Source of the DNA: CAZPBN01 sp964584935
Lineage (GTDB): Bacteria > Acidobacteriota > Aminicenantia > Aminicenantales > Aminicenantaceae
Direction of reading: 5' to 3'
DNA: 64,000 bases
Assembly (NCBI GenBank): GCA_964584935.1
Contig: CAZPBN010000011.1
Location: 35,396 to 99,395, forward strand
The notes below the pieces were generated by a model, which was not told the origin of the DNA, did no database searches, and saw only the letters and a list, made by a program, of their open reading frames with translations. A program made the translations under genes and the position numbers. This document shows, piece by piece, positions 1-8,553 of this stretch. Each line of letters begins with the position of its first letter. The first letter of the stretch is position 1.

Positions 1-522
1 CCTGTGTCTGATTTGATGAACTGGCCGAGGATTGTGCAGTTAGCCTGGCTCCTTTATGATGAATCCGGAACAGAAAAAGAATTTCGTGATTATATTATTA
101 AACCTCAAGGATTCACTATTCCCTACGAATCAGAAAGAATCCATGGAATTTCTAATGAACGGGCACTCAGAGAAGGAATTTTGTTAAGGCAGGTTTTAAC
201 AGAATTTGAAGAAGTGATAAAGAAGTCTCTGATTATAATAGCTCACAATATAAAATTTGATGAAAATGTCTTAGGAGCTGAGTTTTTACGGGAAAATATC
301 AAGTCATTACTCTTTGAAACCAAGCGTCTGTGCACAATGAAATTGTCAACCGAATTCTGTCAGCTTCCCAGTCCCTATGGTTTCAAATGGCCGACTTTAT
401 CTGAGCTTTATTCTGTGTTGTTTGATTCCAATTTCAGGGAAGCTCATGATGCGGCTCTGGATGTCAGAGCTTGTGCCAAGTGCTTTTTTGAATTGAAAAG
501 ACTGGGCATCATCAATGAATAG
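1..522 (+). CDS. DnaQ-like 3'-5' exonuclease (5' end cut by window)
   Basis: This is a 3'-5' exonuclease of the DnaQ/RNase T (DEDD) fold, which removes nucleotides from DNA or RNA 3' ends using two metal ions. The visible part contains the Exo II region (AHNIKFDENVL) and the Exo III region (HDAALDVRA). The Exo I DxE motif, normally just before the NWPRIVQLAW segment, is not in the window, and the frame is open to base 1, so the gene starts upstream. The GTG at 4 is therefore probably internal. No polymerase or UvrC-like domain follows, so this is a stand-alone exonuclease or the end of a larger protein. The substrate cannot be told from the sequence. Confidence 0.85.
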   Translation, partial: PVSDLMNWPRIVQLAWLLYDESGTEKEFRDYIIKPQGFTIPYESERIHGISNERALREGILLRQVLTEFEEVIKKSLIIIAHNIKFDENVLGAEFLRENIKSLLFETKRLCTMKLSTEFCQLPSPYGFKWPTLSELYSVLFDSNFREAHDAALDVRACAKCFFELKRLGIINE

Positions 523-800
523 ACTAAAGGCAAGAAAAAAATCTTGATTGAGAAGGGATTCATCGCGACCTGAGTTCATAAGGACAAATTTCCAAATATT
601 TCTTGTCTAATTCCATAAATTGACTGATTTATCATGATTTCAAATTCTCATCTCTTCATATATACTTTTTCCTTATCCGTAATATGAGTCATAAATATGT
701 TGGTATACAAGATCGCATTTATTATGAAATATATTCTTGCTGTAACTTTCAGGCAATCTTTTATCTAACACCTCTTGAATTGTCATATTCACACTTGCTA

Positions 801-819
801 TGTTCATAAAAAATGAACA
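801..819. promoter_or_regulatory. Operator palindrome 1 of the AbiE-like pair
   Basis: The site is a perfect inverted repeat, TGTTCAT-N5-ATGAACA. An identical-arm copy lies at 902-920, about ten helical turns away (101 bp, centre to centre). Two inverted repeats upstream of an antitoxin gene match what is known for AbiEi autoregulation. That these are the binding sites is inference. Confidence 0.7.
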
Positions 820-876
820 AATAAAAATAATGAACAAATGATGCATATTCAATATCGAGCGCCTTTTTATTAAATG

Positions 877-905
877 TTGACATTTGTTTATTTATTTGCT
901 ATGTT
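877..905 (+). promoter_or_regulatory. Sigma70-type promoter of the AbiE-like operon
   Basis: The -35 box TTGACA (877-882) and -10 box TATGTT (900-905) are separated by 17 bp. The -10 box overlaps the second palindrome (902-920), so a protein bound there would block RNA polymerase. The start codon follows at 957. Confidence 0.75.
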
Positions 906-920
906 CATTAATAATGAACA
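902..920. promoter_or_regulatory. Operator palindrome 2, overlapping the -10 box
   Basis: This is TGTTCAT-N5-ATGAACA again, with the same arms as the copy at 801-819. It overlaps the -10 hexamer at 900-905, the usual position for a repressor site. Confidence 0.7.
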
Positions 921-956
921 GAAATTAATAGTGAACATAATAAGGGATGTCAAGTT

Positions 957-1997
957 ATGATTATTGAAAGCAAAGAGAAAAAAATATTGAACGATGCACT
1001 TCGTGAGTTCCGAAAAAACACTGGGATTTTTTTTGATGTTGTTGAGTTCGAGGATAGAGCATTAGATATAGAATACCGTCATGATGCAATAGTTAAAATT
1101 CGATGGAAAGATTTAGACTATTATTTTGCAGCTGAAATCAAAAACATTGTAACACGAGCTATATTGGGAGTTGCCGCACAGAAACTAAATCAATTTAAGC
1201 AAAAAGGGATACTTGTTGCCAAGTATGTTAATCCGAAGATGGCAGATGAACTAAAAAAAATGGGGGTTCCGTTTATTGATACGGTTGGGAATGCGTATAT
1301 CAATGAACCTCCTTTGTTTATCTACATAAAGGGGAACAGACCTATAAATAAAGATACCTTAGAACAACCAACACGGACTTTTCGGCCAACTGGCTTGCAG
1401 CTTATTTTTGCAATCTTGTGTAATCCTGGATTGGAAAATAGACCTTTTAGGGAGATAGCCAAAAAAGCAGATGTGGCCTTGGGTACGGTGGTTTGGGTTA
1501 TGCATGACTTGAGAAGAATGGGATATCTTATTGATGTAGAGCTGAGGAATAGACGATTAGTTCGAAAAGATAATTTGCTGGAAAGATGGATTGTTACATA
1601 CCCCGAGCAACTAAGGCCCAAAAAAATGATTGGACGCTTCAAGGCTGATAATCCATATTGGTGGGAAAATGTGGATTTGAAAGGGATCAATGCTTTATGG
1701 GGGGGAGAAGTCGCTGCAAAATTGATGACTGAATATTTAAAACCCCAGGTTATTACGATTTATGCGAAACAACCAATTTTCAGATTTTTATTAAAGAACA
1801 AACTAAAAAGAGATGTTAATGGAAATACAGAGATTTTGAAAATATTCTGGAATTTCAAACAGGACGGCGTACATAATGATTTAGTCCCTCCTTTATTGGT
1901 TTATGCGGATCTGATGGCTAGTGGGGATACTCGAAATATTGATAATGCTAGGATGATTTATGAGAAAGAACTTTCTAAATATTTCAGGGAAGATTGA
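957..1997 (+). CDS. AbiEi-like antitoxin / transcriptional regulator
   Basis: This is the likely antitoxin and autorepressor of a type IV AbiE-like toxin-antitoxin pair. Residues about 20-125 form an alpha/beta domain with D43 and E60-I-K62, a spacing reminiscent of the PD-(D/E)xK nuclease fold. Residues about 146-205 look like a winged helix (REIAKKADVALGTVVWVMHDL). Residues 245-268 carry a WGGE...YLKP segment typical of AbiEi relatives. Canonical AbiEi has its winged helix at the N-terminus, so this is a variant architecture. The gene is preceded by a strong promoter and two palindromes, and it overlaps the toxin gene by 38 bases, implying translational coupling. The family assignment is confident; whether the N-terminal domain is catalytic is unknown. 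Confidence 0.75.
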   Translation: MIIESKEKKILNDALREFRKNTGIFFDVVEFEDRALDIEYRHDAIVKIRWKDLDYYFAAEIKNIVTRAILGVAAQKLNQFKQKGILVAKYVNPKMADELKKMGVPFIDTVGNAYINEPPLFIYIKGNRPINKDTLEQPTRTFRPTGLQLIFAILCNPGLENRPFREIAKKADVALGTVVWVMHDLRRMGYLIDVELRNRRLVRKDNLLERWIVTYPEQLRPKKMIGRFKADNPYWWENVDLKGINALWGGEVAAKLMTEYLKPQVITIYAKQPIFRFLLKNKLKRDVNGNTEILKIFWNFKQDGVHNDLVPPLLVYADLMASGDTRNIDNARMIYEKELSKYFRED

Positions 1998-2823
1998 AAG
2001 CAATAGATTAGCAGCCCTTGAGAAAATTGCTAATACAGCAAATTCGGAGAATATTTCTTTTTTTATCGTGGGAGCTACAGCTAGAGATTTTATACTTGAC
2101 AAAGGCCATAATATTAGACCTTTCAGAGCCACTCTTGATATTGATATTGGAGTACGAGTGCCAGACTGGGAACAGTATAGAAGGTTTAAAGAGAGCTTAG
2201 TTGGAACTGGAGAGTTCAAAGAAACCAAAGAGTTCCAGAGACTTATATTTCATGACAGATTAAATGTTGATTTAATTGCATTTGGTCCTATTGCTGATAA
2301 AAAAGGAAATATTAAGTGGCCGCCTGATAAGGAAATAGTAATGGATATTGTTGGATTCGAAGAGGCATATGCAAATTCACAAACCGTAAGGCTTAGAGAA
2401 GATCCCATATTTGAAATAAATGTTGTGACCTTAGCCGGTTTGGCTGTTATGAAGATAGTCTCTTGGAATGAGGGATATCCTAACCGCAGAAAAGATGCAA
2501 TCGATTTAGCCCTCATCATATATAATTATACAGATGCGGGGAATACCGAACGAATTTTTAATGAACACTCTGATTTGTTAGATTCAAAGGATTTTGATTA
2601 CATCAATGCAGGAGCGAGATTATTAGGAAGAGATATGGCAACGATTTTATCTGGTTCCCTTAAAGATAGAGTCTTAAAAGTGTTGGATAGGGAAACAAGA
2701 AAGAAAGAAGGATATAAGCTTGTCGAAGATATGTTGATGAGCAAAACATTAATAGGAGTTGATTTTGATAGTTTGTTAGGTCTTCTAGAAGAAGTAAAGA
2801 AAGGCTGTATCGAAAGGCTCTGA
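1960..2823 (+). CDS. AbiEii-like nucleotidyltransferase toxin
   Basis: This is the nucleotidyltransferase-fold toxin partner of the preceding gene. AbiEii-family enzymes add nucleotides to RNA targets such as tRNA and halt growth. The N-terminal half shows the fold's glycine motif (IVGATARDF, residues 36-44) followed by the acidic pair TLDIDIG (D60, D62), which binds metal and NTP. A segment KIVSWNEGYPNRRKDAIDLA (about 165-184) matches the K..(R/K)..KD..D pattern of AbiEii proteins. The ATG at 1960 lies inside the antitoxin gene and follows a TAGGATG-like ribosome site. The next in-frame options would lose part of the first helix. The target is not predictable from sequence. Confidence 0.8.
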   Translation: MRKNFLNISGKIESNRLAALEKIANTANSENISFFIVGATARDFILDKGHNIRPFRATLDIDIGVRVPDWEQYRRFKESLVGTGEFKETKEFQRLIFHDRLNVDLIAFGPIADKKGNIKWPPDKEIVMDIVGFEEAYANSQTVRLREDPIFEINVVTLAGLAVMKIVSWNEGYPNRRKDAIDLALIIYNYTDAGNTERIFNEHSDLLDSKDFDYINAGARLLGRDMATILSGSLKDRVLKVLDRETRKKEGYKLVEDMLMSKTLIGVDFDSLLGLLEEVKKGCIERL

Positions 2824-3132
2824 TTAAATCAGTCAGATTGGCTTTAAGTATTTCTTTATTTTAACTTGTGCATAGGTGACATGAATAAAATACATCTTCA
2901 ATCTTCATAGACTTGCTTATTGTCTATGATAATATATTATCAGTGATTAAACATTAGTAAAGGAATGATGACAAACGTCATTACTTTAGAGCTGCTGAAT
3001 TTCCATATTTGGGAATCATCCTATATTCTTTGTGAAATATAGATGGTTCTGATTTTACTATACTGAGATTACTTCAACTTATTCAATTATTATATTTTCG
3101 TGTGGATGGGGGCAGATTCTGATAAAAATAAA
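2824..3132. other. Intergenic region between convergent genes
   Basis: This is a non-coding AT-rich gap between the toxin gene and a minus-strand barrel gene. It contains a perfect 16-nt palindrome TGATAATATATTATCA (2927-2942) and a short hairpin ATGAC-AAAC-GTCAT with flanking AGTAA/TTACT (about 2955-2985). Either could act in termination, but neither has a clear T-tract. I see nothing else in it. Confidence 0.5.
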
Positions 3133-4476
3133 TCAATGAAACCACTTGAATAGACTTATTCCATATAAGATATGTATACCAGATGATTCCTGAGAGGAAA
3201 GAAAAGATTTCTTGTCAAATTGAATAAATGGTCTTATAGAGACATTTTTTCCAAAGTCAGAATAAATTCTCAAACTGTAATGGGCTTCTTGGTTATCCAT
3301 ATGGAAGCTAAGTTCTGAAAATAGGTTAAAAATACGCCAATCCAGCCATTTGATCCCCCCTTTGATCCCTATATCATATTCCCGTTTGAAACTATATCCT
3401 GCGTTGATTTCATATTTGAAATTTTCTTTATTTTGATCAAAATCCGGTTGATTTCTTATCATAAATCCTGTTGCCAGGTCTGAGCTGTATTTTTCTTGCA
3501 CATCTAAGGGCAATCTCAGCTTATAGCGGTTGTACCAGCTCAAAAATAATTTTTTTCTTAGTTTTAAATTATATTCTAAGGTTATGGGATAAACCATTTC
3601 ATCCGGGTAAAAAGTATGAAAAAATTTTCTGCCTCTTAAAATAGGAGCATTCATTTCAAAAGAGAAAATGAGTCTTCTCTGTGGTTTCTTAAAAAATTCA
3701 AATCGAAATTCACTTTCAAGCAGCATTTTATGATAATCATAAAAAGGATAAAGGCCAGAGGTGAACTTAAGGCTATCTAAATTCTTATCTATTTGGCCGT
3801 TTGTCCTGGTTCTAAGACCGATATAGGTTGTATTAGGAAGCTCATAATGTTTGGCATTCCGGATGAAGAGTTCAACGTTTTTATCCAGAGAGAAGGTAAG
3901 ATCAATCTCATGAAAGATTTCTTTAAGATCAACCCACTTGAATTCACCACTCAAAGATATTTTATTGTTGAGCACATCAAATAAATTGAAGTGAAATATG
4001 AAGAGAGAATCATAATCGGCGCGGCCGCCTAAATATGTTCCTAATCCCAAACCAAATCTGACTCTATGGAGTTGAACATTGATTCTTCCCAGAAGTTCAT
4101 TTAAATCGTAAATATGAGGATTTTCTTTTAAAGTGATGTGTCGGCACATATGATTGACAAAAACTTCAACCTCGGTTTTATCATTAAGGTTTTTGTTCAG
4201 TCCTGATTTCAACCAGTAATCCACAAGACCCTCCATTTTACTGTTGGCTCTTTGATAATAGGATATTTCTGCAAAATAGGTTGCAAATTTAAGGGATATA
4301 TCAAACTTTATTGAAGGCTTGAGAAATTTTCTTTCCGAAGAATCAATTCCGTACTCAATGATTCCTTCTGCTTTGACCTTTGATGATTGTTCTTTATCGG
4401 ATTCATCCGATGAAACCATTATGGAAATGCAGATAAAAGAAAGAAATAGAAAAAAAGCTATTTTTCTGCACTTCAT
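3133..4476 (-). CDS. Putative outer-membrane beta-barrel protein
   Basis: I do not recognise the family. The first about 23 residues form a signal peptide (KCRKIAFFLFLSFICISIMV). The rest is a series of alternating polar/aromatic stretches of 8-12 residues separated by short turns, as in beta-barrels, for example LFLSWYNRYKLRLPL and YDIGIKGGIKWLDWRIF. The C-terminus ends in an aromatic strand (SLFKWFH), as outer-membrane proteins often do for BAM recognition. It stands alone between the TA pair and a methyltransferase whose stop lies 10 bases from its start, on the same strand, so the two may be cotranscribed. Confidence 0.5.
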   Translation of the reverse strand: MKCRKIAFFLFLSFICISIMVSSDESDKEQSSKVKAEGIIEYGIDSSERKFLKPSIKFDISLKFATYFAEISYYQRANSKMEGLVDYWLKSGLNKNLNDKTEVEVFVNHMCRHITLKENPHIYDLNELLGRINVQLHRVRFGLGLGTYLGGRADYDSLFIFHFNLFDVLNNKISLSGEFKWVDLKEIFHEIDLTFSLDKNVELFIRNAKHYELPNTTYIGLRTRTNGQIDKNLDSLKFTSGLYPFYDYHKMLLESEFRFEFFKKPQRRLIFSFEMNAPILRGRKFFHTFYPDEMVYPITLEYNLKLRKKLFLSWYNRYKLRLPLDVQEKYSSDLATGFMIRNQPDFDQNKENFKYEINAGYSFKREYDIGIKGGIKWLDWRIFNLFSELSFHMDNQEAHYSLRIYSDFGKNVSIRPFIQFDKKSFLSSQESSGIHILYGISLFKWFH

Positions 4477-4486
4477 TAGAGGGTAT

Positions 4487-5245
4487 TTAAATTTTCCTGG
4501 CTTTGTATATGAAATTGGAAGTGCTGTTGAAACGTCCAGAGGCAGGAAGAAATTTTTCGATGGTCAAACCTCTTTTCTCCAAATATTCTTTTATTTCCCG
4601 GGGATAATAATAATGTCTAATAGGGACAAAATACCAATCCATTATGAGTTCTTCGAGTGTTTCTCCCTTTCTCGATTTTTCTCTTTTTTTAAATAAAAAA
4701 ACCACAGGTGTCAGAAAAAACGCCATAATTTTTGACAGCCATTTCCAGGTTTTTTGGGGAGTGTGGATGAGCGTTTTTCTTATCATTTCATGAATAAAAG
4801 TGACTTTTGTGCGTGTGTAAACTGCAAGGAAGAGCGATCCTCCTTTTTTTAGAACCCGGATAAGCTCAGATATAGCTTTAAATGGAGCTGTCGTATGATG
4901 CACTGTTCCCCAAGCCCAAACGATATCAAAGCTTTCATTGTCAAAGGGAAGTCGGAGCATGTCCTGTTTCATGAAATTGATGTTTTTTATATTGAATTTT
5001 TTCATGAGGTTTCGGCCTGTCTGTAGGCTTCCTTCGCTTATGTCAATACCTGTAATAGGGGATGCCCCTTTGTTTGAAAAAATAATACTGAAGATGCCTG
5101 TTCCACAACCCGCATCCAGTACTGATTTATTTTTGACTTCTTCTGAAGAATAAAAGATTTCCCAGTGTTTTTCCGATTCCTTATATTGAGGGATGTATTC
5201 TGTCCAGACGACATTATAAAAACTGCCAACTTTTTCTTTATCCAT
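4487..5245 (-). CDS. Class I SAM-dependent methyltransferase
   Basis: This is a methyltransferase of the UbiE/type 11 class, using S-adenosylmethionine. Motif I is VLDAGCGTGIFS, the acidic motif II follows as TGIDIS, then DMLRLPFDNESFDIVWAWGTVHHT as motifs III-IV. A basic helical insert and PREIKEYLEKRGL occupy the C-terminal third. The ATG at 5245 is preferred over an in-frame TTG two codons upstream because AGGAAAA sits at a suitable distance. The substrate is unknown. It lies 10 bases upstream of the barrel gene on the same strand. Confidence 0.8.
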   Translation of the reverse strand: MDKEKVGSFYNVVWTEYIPQYKESEKHWEIFYSSEEVKNKSVLDAGCGTGIFSIIFSNKGASPITGIDISEGSLQTGRNLMKKFNIKNINFMKQDMLRLPFDNESFDIVWAWGTVHHTTAPFKAISELIRVLKKGGSLFLAVYTRTKVTFIHEMIRKTLIHTPQKTWKWLSKIMAFFLTPVVFLFKKREKSRKGETLEELIMDWYFVPIRHYYYPREIKEYLEKRGLTIEKFLPASGRFNSTSNFIYKARKI

Positions 5246-5389
5246 TGTCAAGTATTTTTCCTAAACAGGATTATGAAGAAAAGCTTATGGTACAAATATG
5301 TTTATTTTGTGTCAACTGTTTTAAATCACTGAAATTCGGTTTGCTTTATGGTTGAAAAAAGAGCGGTTATTTAATATTGTTAAATAGGT

Positions 5390-6742
5390 ATGAAATCGAT
5401 CAATCAATTTTTTAGCTCGGTGAAATTAACCATTATTTTGTTGATTTTGATTATAATTTTGTTGATTTTGGGGACATTGATCCCCCAGAACAGGACTTAT
5501 GAGGAGTATGTGACTCGGTACGGACAAATATCCACATTGCTGATTAAGCTTGGATTGACAAGAATATATCATTCCTTAGGATTCATTATCCTTCTTTTTC
5601 TATTTTCTTTAAACCTCATTTTTTGTTCTTTGGACCGGCTTTCTTTCAAGTTGAGAAAGACCTTCCATCCAAAATTTGAGATTTCTGAAAAAAGTCTGTC
5701 CTCTTTTAAAATTAACGAAGGATTCTATTTGAAACCGCATTTGAAAGATGCAGAGGAAGAAATCAAGAAAATTCTTTCCTTGAATCATTATAAAGTAAAA
5801 GAAAAGAAAATCAGAAACAGGACATTTTTATTAGCAAGAAAAAGAACATGGGGTTTGTTTGGATCGGATATCGTTCATGCAGGTCTTTTTGTCATTGTTT
5901 TTGGAGGTATCATAAGCTCAATATGGGGAGTAAAGATGAATCTGGATTTATGCGAGGGACAAACATCCCCTGTCCCCGGATCTCAATTCAACTTAAAGCT
6001 TGAAGAATTCAGAATGGAATTTTATCCCAATAATCAAGTCAAGGATTGGAAGAGCAAACTAACTCTCATTGAGAATGAAAAATTGATTTTGACAAAAACA
6101 ATTGAAGTGAATCATCCGCTCGCTTATAAAGGATTTGTATTTTACCAGAGTAGTTACAGAACAGATTGGACAAATTCTATTCTGGAAATTCAGGTGAAAA
6201 AAAGAAATGATGATTCCCTTCTGGAGACAATCAACCTGAAAGCTGGGGAAAGAGCCAAATTATCTCATCAGAATTATGAATTATTAGCTCCCTATTTTTT
6301 ACCGGATTTCGTTATTGATGAAAGCGGAAATGTGAGAAACCGCTCAAATGCCCCTGACAACCCGGCTGTTTTCATTGTTGTTCTCGAGGACGGAAAGAAA
6401 ATCTTTTCGAATTGGGTTTTTAAAAATTATCCTGATTTTTCAAAGATTCATTCAGAAAAAGAAGAAAATTTGTTTTTTCAATTGGGTGATATTCGTCCCG
6501 GGCTTTGTTCTGTGATTCAAGTATCACGTGATCCAGGGACTGATCTTATATGGATTGGTTGTGGGGTTTTGGTTTTAGGATTGTTTGTTGCTTTTTACTG
6601 GCCTTACCGGGAGATTAAAATCATGACGCGAATAACGAATGGAAAAATAAGAATGATTTCAGGAGGAATAGCCTCTAAAAATATAGATTTATTCAATACT
6701 GAGTTTCATAAAATCATGGATTCCTTGAGGAGATTAGGATGA
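5390..6742 (+). CDS. resB: Cytochrome c biogenesis protein ResB (Ccs1)
   Basis: ResB is one half of the System II haem-handling complex that delivers haem to apocytochrome c outside the cytoplasmic membrane. Transmembrane segments lie at about residues 10-30, 60-80 and 160-180. A long extracytoplasmic domain follows (about 185-385), then a final segment near 390-412 (LIWIGCGVLVLGLFVAFYWPYREI). HPLAYKGFVFYQSSY is typical of the ResB soluble domain. The length (450 aa) fits the family. It overlaps ccsA by four bases (ATGA), so the two are coupled. Its presence implies c-type cytochromes in this organism. Confidence 0.9.
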   Translation: MKSINQFFSSVKLTIILLILIIILLILGTLIPQNRTYEEYVTRYGQISTLLIKLGLTRIYHSLGFIILLFLFSLNLIFCSLDRLSFKLRKTFHPKFEISEKSLSSFKINEGFYLKPHLKDAEEEIKKILSLNHYKVKEKKIRNRTFLLARKRTWGLFGSDIVHAGLFVIVFGGIISSIWGVKMNLDLCEGQTSPVPGSQFNLKLEEFRMEFYPNNQVKDWKSKLTLIENEKLILTKTIEVNHPLAYKGFVFYQSSYRTDWTNSILEIQVKKRNDDSLLETINLKAGERAKLSHQNYELLAPYFLPDFVIDESGNVRNRSNAPDNPAVFIVVLEDGKKIFSNWVFKNYPDFSKIHSEKEENLFFQLGDIRPGLCSVIQVSRDPGTDLIWIGCGVLVLGLFVAFYWPYREIKIMTRITNGKIRMISGGIASKNIDLFNTEFHKIMDSLRRLG

Positions 6743-7545
6743 GTGTGTTTTCCTTTATTGCTTTTTTTCTATATATCATTTCCGGTGTTTTTTATTTTAT
6801 TCACTTTTTTACTGAAAAAAAGGGAATAGCCAAAGCAGGCTTTTATATAATCTCTTTTGGATTTGGGTTTCATACCATTGCTCTTGTATTGAGGTCACTT
6901 GAAAGCGGTCATGCTCCATTTGCCAATATGTATGAATCTCTTTCTTTTTTTGCTTGGTCGTCCGTCCTAGCCTTTATGGTGATAGATAAGAAATTCAAGA
7001 TAAGTAAAGCAGCTCCCTACTTTATTCTTGTGGTTATGATGTTTATGGCATTGGCGTCCTCTCCTCTGATGCCCAAGGAAGCGACTCCTCTCGTTCCGGC
7101 TTTACAGAGCTATTGGTTGTGGCTCCATGTTTCTGTAACTATTATAGGAGAAGCTTTTTTTGCCGGAGGTTTTGTTTTGAGTGTTCTATATTTGGTTGTG
7201 CTGGCTAAAGAAAAAAGAGGGAAAAGGAGCGTTTTATCAGCAGAACATCTAGATTTGATCAGTTATAAATGCATTTCCATTGGTTTTCCTCTTTTTACTC
7301 TGGGAGGACTTGTATTTGGAATGATTTGGGCGTATAAGGCTTGGGGCGCCTACTGGAGTTGGGATCCAAAGGAAGTCTGGAGTTTGATAACCTGGATGAT
7401 TTTTGCCCTTTATCTTCATACCCGCGTTGTGATGAAGTGGAAAGGAGTCCGTTCCGCTTTGATTGCGATTATAGGATTTTTGTCAGCTCTTTTTACTTAT
7501 TTTGGGGTCAATTATCTTCTTTCCGGACTGCACAGTTATACATGA
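6739..7545 (+). CDS. ccsA: Cytochrome c biogenesis protein CcsA/ResC
   Basis: This is the haem-channelling subunit of System II cytochrome c maturation, partner of ResB. It is polytopic, with about eight membrane segments. It carries the haem-binding WWD signature as WGAYWSWDPKEVW (about residues 203-215), a conserved His in the preceding helix (WLWLHVSVT), and a His near the C-terminus (SGLHSYT). The start ATG lies within the last codons of resB. Only 30 bases separate its stop from the convergent SDR gene. Confidence 0.92.
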   Translation: MSVFSFIAFFLYIISGVFYFIHFFTEKKGIAKAGFYIISFGFGFHTIALVLRSLESGHAPFANMYESLSFFAWSSVLAFMVIDKKFKISKAAPYFILVVMMFMALASSPLMPKEATPLVPALQSYWLWLHVSVTIIGEAFFAGGFVLSVLYLVVLAKEKRGKRSVLSAEHLDLISYKCISIGFPLFTLGGLVFGMIWAYKAWGAYWSWDPKEVWSLITWMIFALYLHTRVVMKWKGVRSALIAIIGFLSALFTYFGVNYLLSGLHSYT

Positions 7546-7575
7546 AACAAAGTAAAAAAGGAGTCTCAAGAGAAG

Positions 7576-8550
7576 TCATATCCATCCATTTTTTTTATAC
7601 CATTCTATGGTTGTTCTCATTCCTTTTTCGAAACTGGTTTCTGGATGATACCCCAATTCTTTTTGGGCTTTATGAATGGACAATGGCTTAGGATGGATGA
7701 AAAATCCGAGTTTTGACATATTCAAAGGCGCTTCTTTTTTGATAAGCTTGAATACTTTTCCCATAATCCAGGCTGCTATTTTCACTGGAAACAGGGGAAG
7801 ATAAAAGGGAGGAAGTTTTCTTCCCGCTGAAGAAGCAATGGTTTGGACCATATCCTTCACTGGAAGAACTTCTTTTCCTGTTAAATTGTAAATCTCTCCT
7901 TTTCTCCCTTTTTCTTCAGTTAAAATGATTCCTGAAATAAGATCGTTGATATAAACCGGAGTTTGCCATTTTTTTCCTTTTGTGACCAGGATGAACTTTT
8001 TTTCCACGATAGCTTTTATGAGTTTAAACGTTCGGGAGTCCCCGGGTCCATAGGCCCATCCCGGTCTTATAATAGTGACATCAAGCCCTTTTTTCGAAAA
8101 ATCAAGAGCAATTTGTTCTCCTTCAAGTTTTGTTTTATCATATATATCTATGGGATTGAGGGGATAATCTTCAGAAGCCACTTCATTTTCCTTTACTGAA
8201 CCGATAACTCCTGCAGAGCTGAAATGAATGATTTTCTTCACTCCTGCTTCCTCTGCGGCTTTCAATACATTTCTTGTGCCTGAGGCGTTTATAGACGAGA
8301 ATTCTTCGTTATTTATAAGAGAGGCTCCCAGAGCCGCAGCAAGATGGAACACCACATCGATTCCTTTAAAAGCAGATTTGAGATTATTAAAGTCTTTGAT
8401 ATCTCCTTGAATGGAGTCGCATTCTTTTTCTCTTGGAATGCCTCTTTTATGAAGGAGTATACGGACATTCCATTTTTTATCCAGAAGATAATTGGTCAAG
8501 TGCGAGCCTATAAATCCGGAAGCCCCGGTTATGAACGCATTTTTTGCCAT
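7576..8550 (-). CDS. NAD-dependent epimerase/dehydratase (extended SDR)
   Basis: This is an extended short-chain dehydrogenase/reductase acting on an NAD(P)-bound, probably nucleotide-linked, sugar or a related substrate. It has the Rossmann motif TGASGFIGSHL at residues 8-18 and the catalytic Ser with YxxxK as YDKTK (about 137-141). It is the last gene of a minus-strand cluster with a GT4 three bases upstream and a GT2 before that, pointing to glycan or glycolipid synthesis. The exact reaction cannot be fixed. Confidence 0.85.
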   Translation of the reverse strand: MAKNAFITGASGFIGSHLTNYLLDKKWNVRILLHKRGIPREKECDSIQGDIKDFNNLKSAFKGIDVVFHLAAALGASLINNEEFSSINASGTRNVLKAAEEAGVKKIIHFSSAGVIGSVKENEVASEDYPLNPIDIYDKTKLEGEQIALDFSKKGLDVTIIRPGWAYGPGDSRTFKLIKAIVEKKFILVTKGKKWQTPVYINDLISGIILTEEKGRKGEIYNLTGKEVLPVKDMVQTIASSAGRKLPPFYLPLFPVKIAAWIMGKVFKLIKKEAPLNMSKLGFFIHPKPLSIHKAQKELGYHPETSFEKGMRTTIEWYKKNGWI

Positions 8551-8553
8551 GGT

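Larger units (their letters stand above)
523..956. other. Intergenic region carrying the TA control region
   Basis: This 434-base AT-rich gap has no convincing coding sequence. Bases 523-800 hold nothing I recognise. The right part holds two identical 19-bp palindromes, extra TGAACA-type half sites near 830 and 932, and a strong promoter, all listed separately. These belong to the downstream toxin-antitoxin pair. Confidence 0.7.

Noticed and set aside
2927..2942. TGATAATATATTATCA as a terminator or operator
   Set aside because: It is a perfect palindrome but all but four positions are A or T, with no loop and no T-tract, and can arise by chance in such AT-rich DNA.
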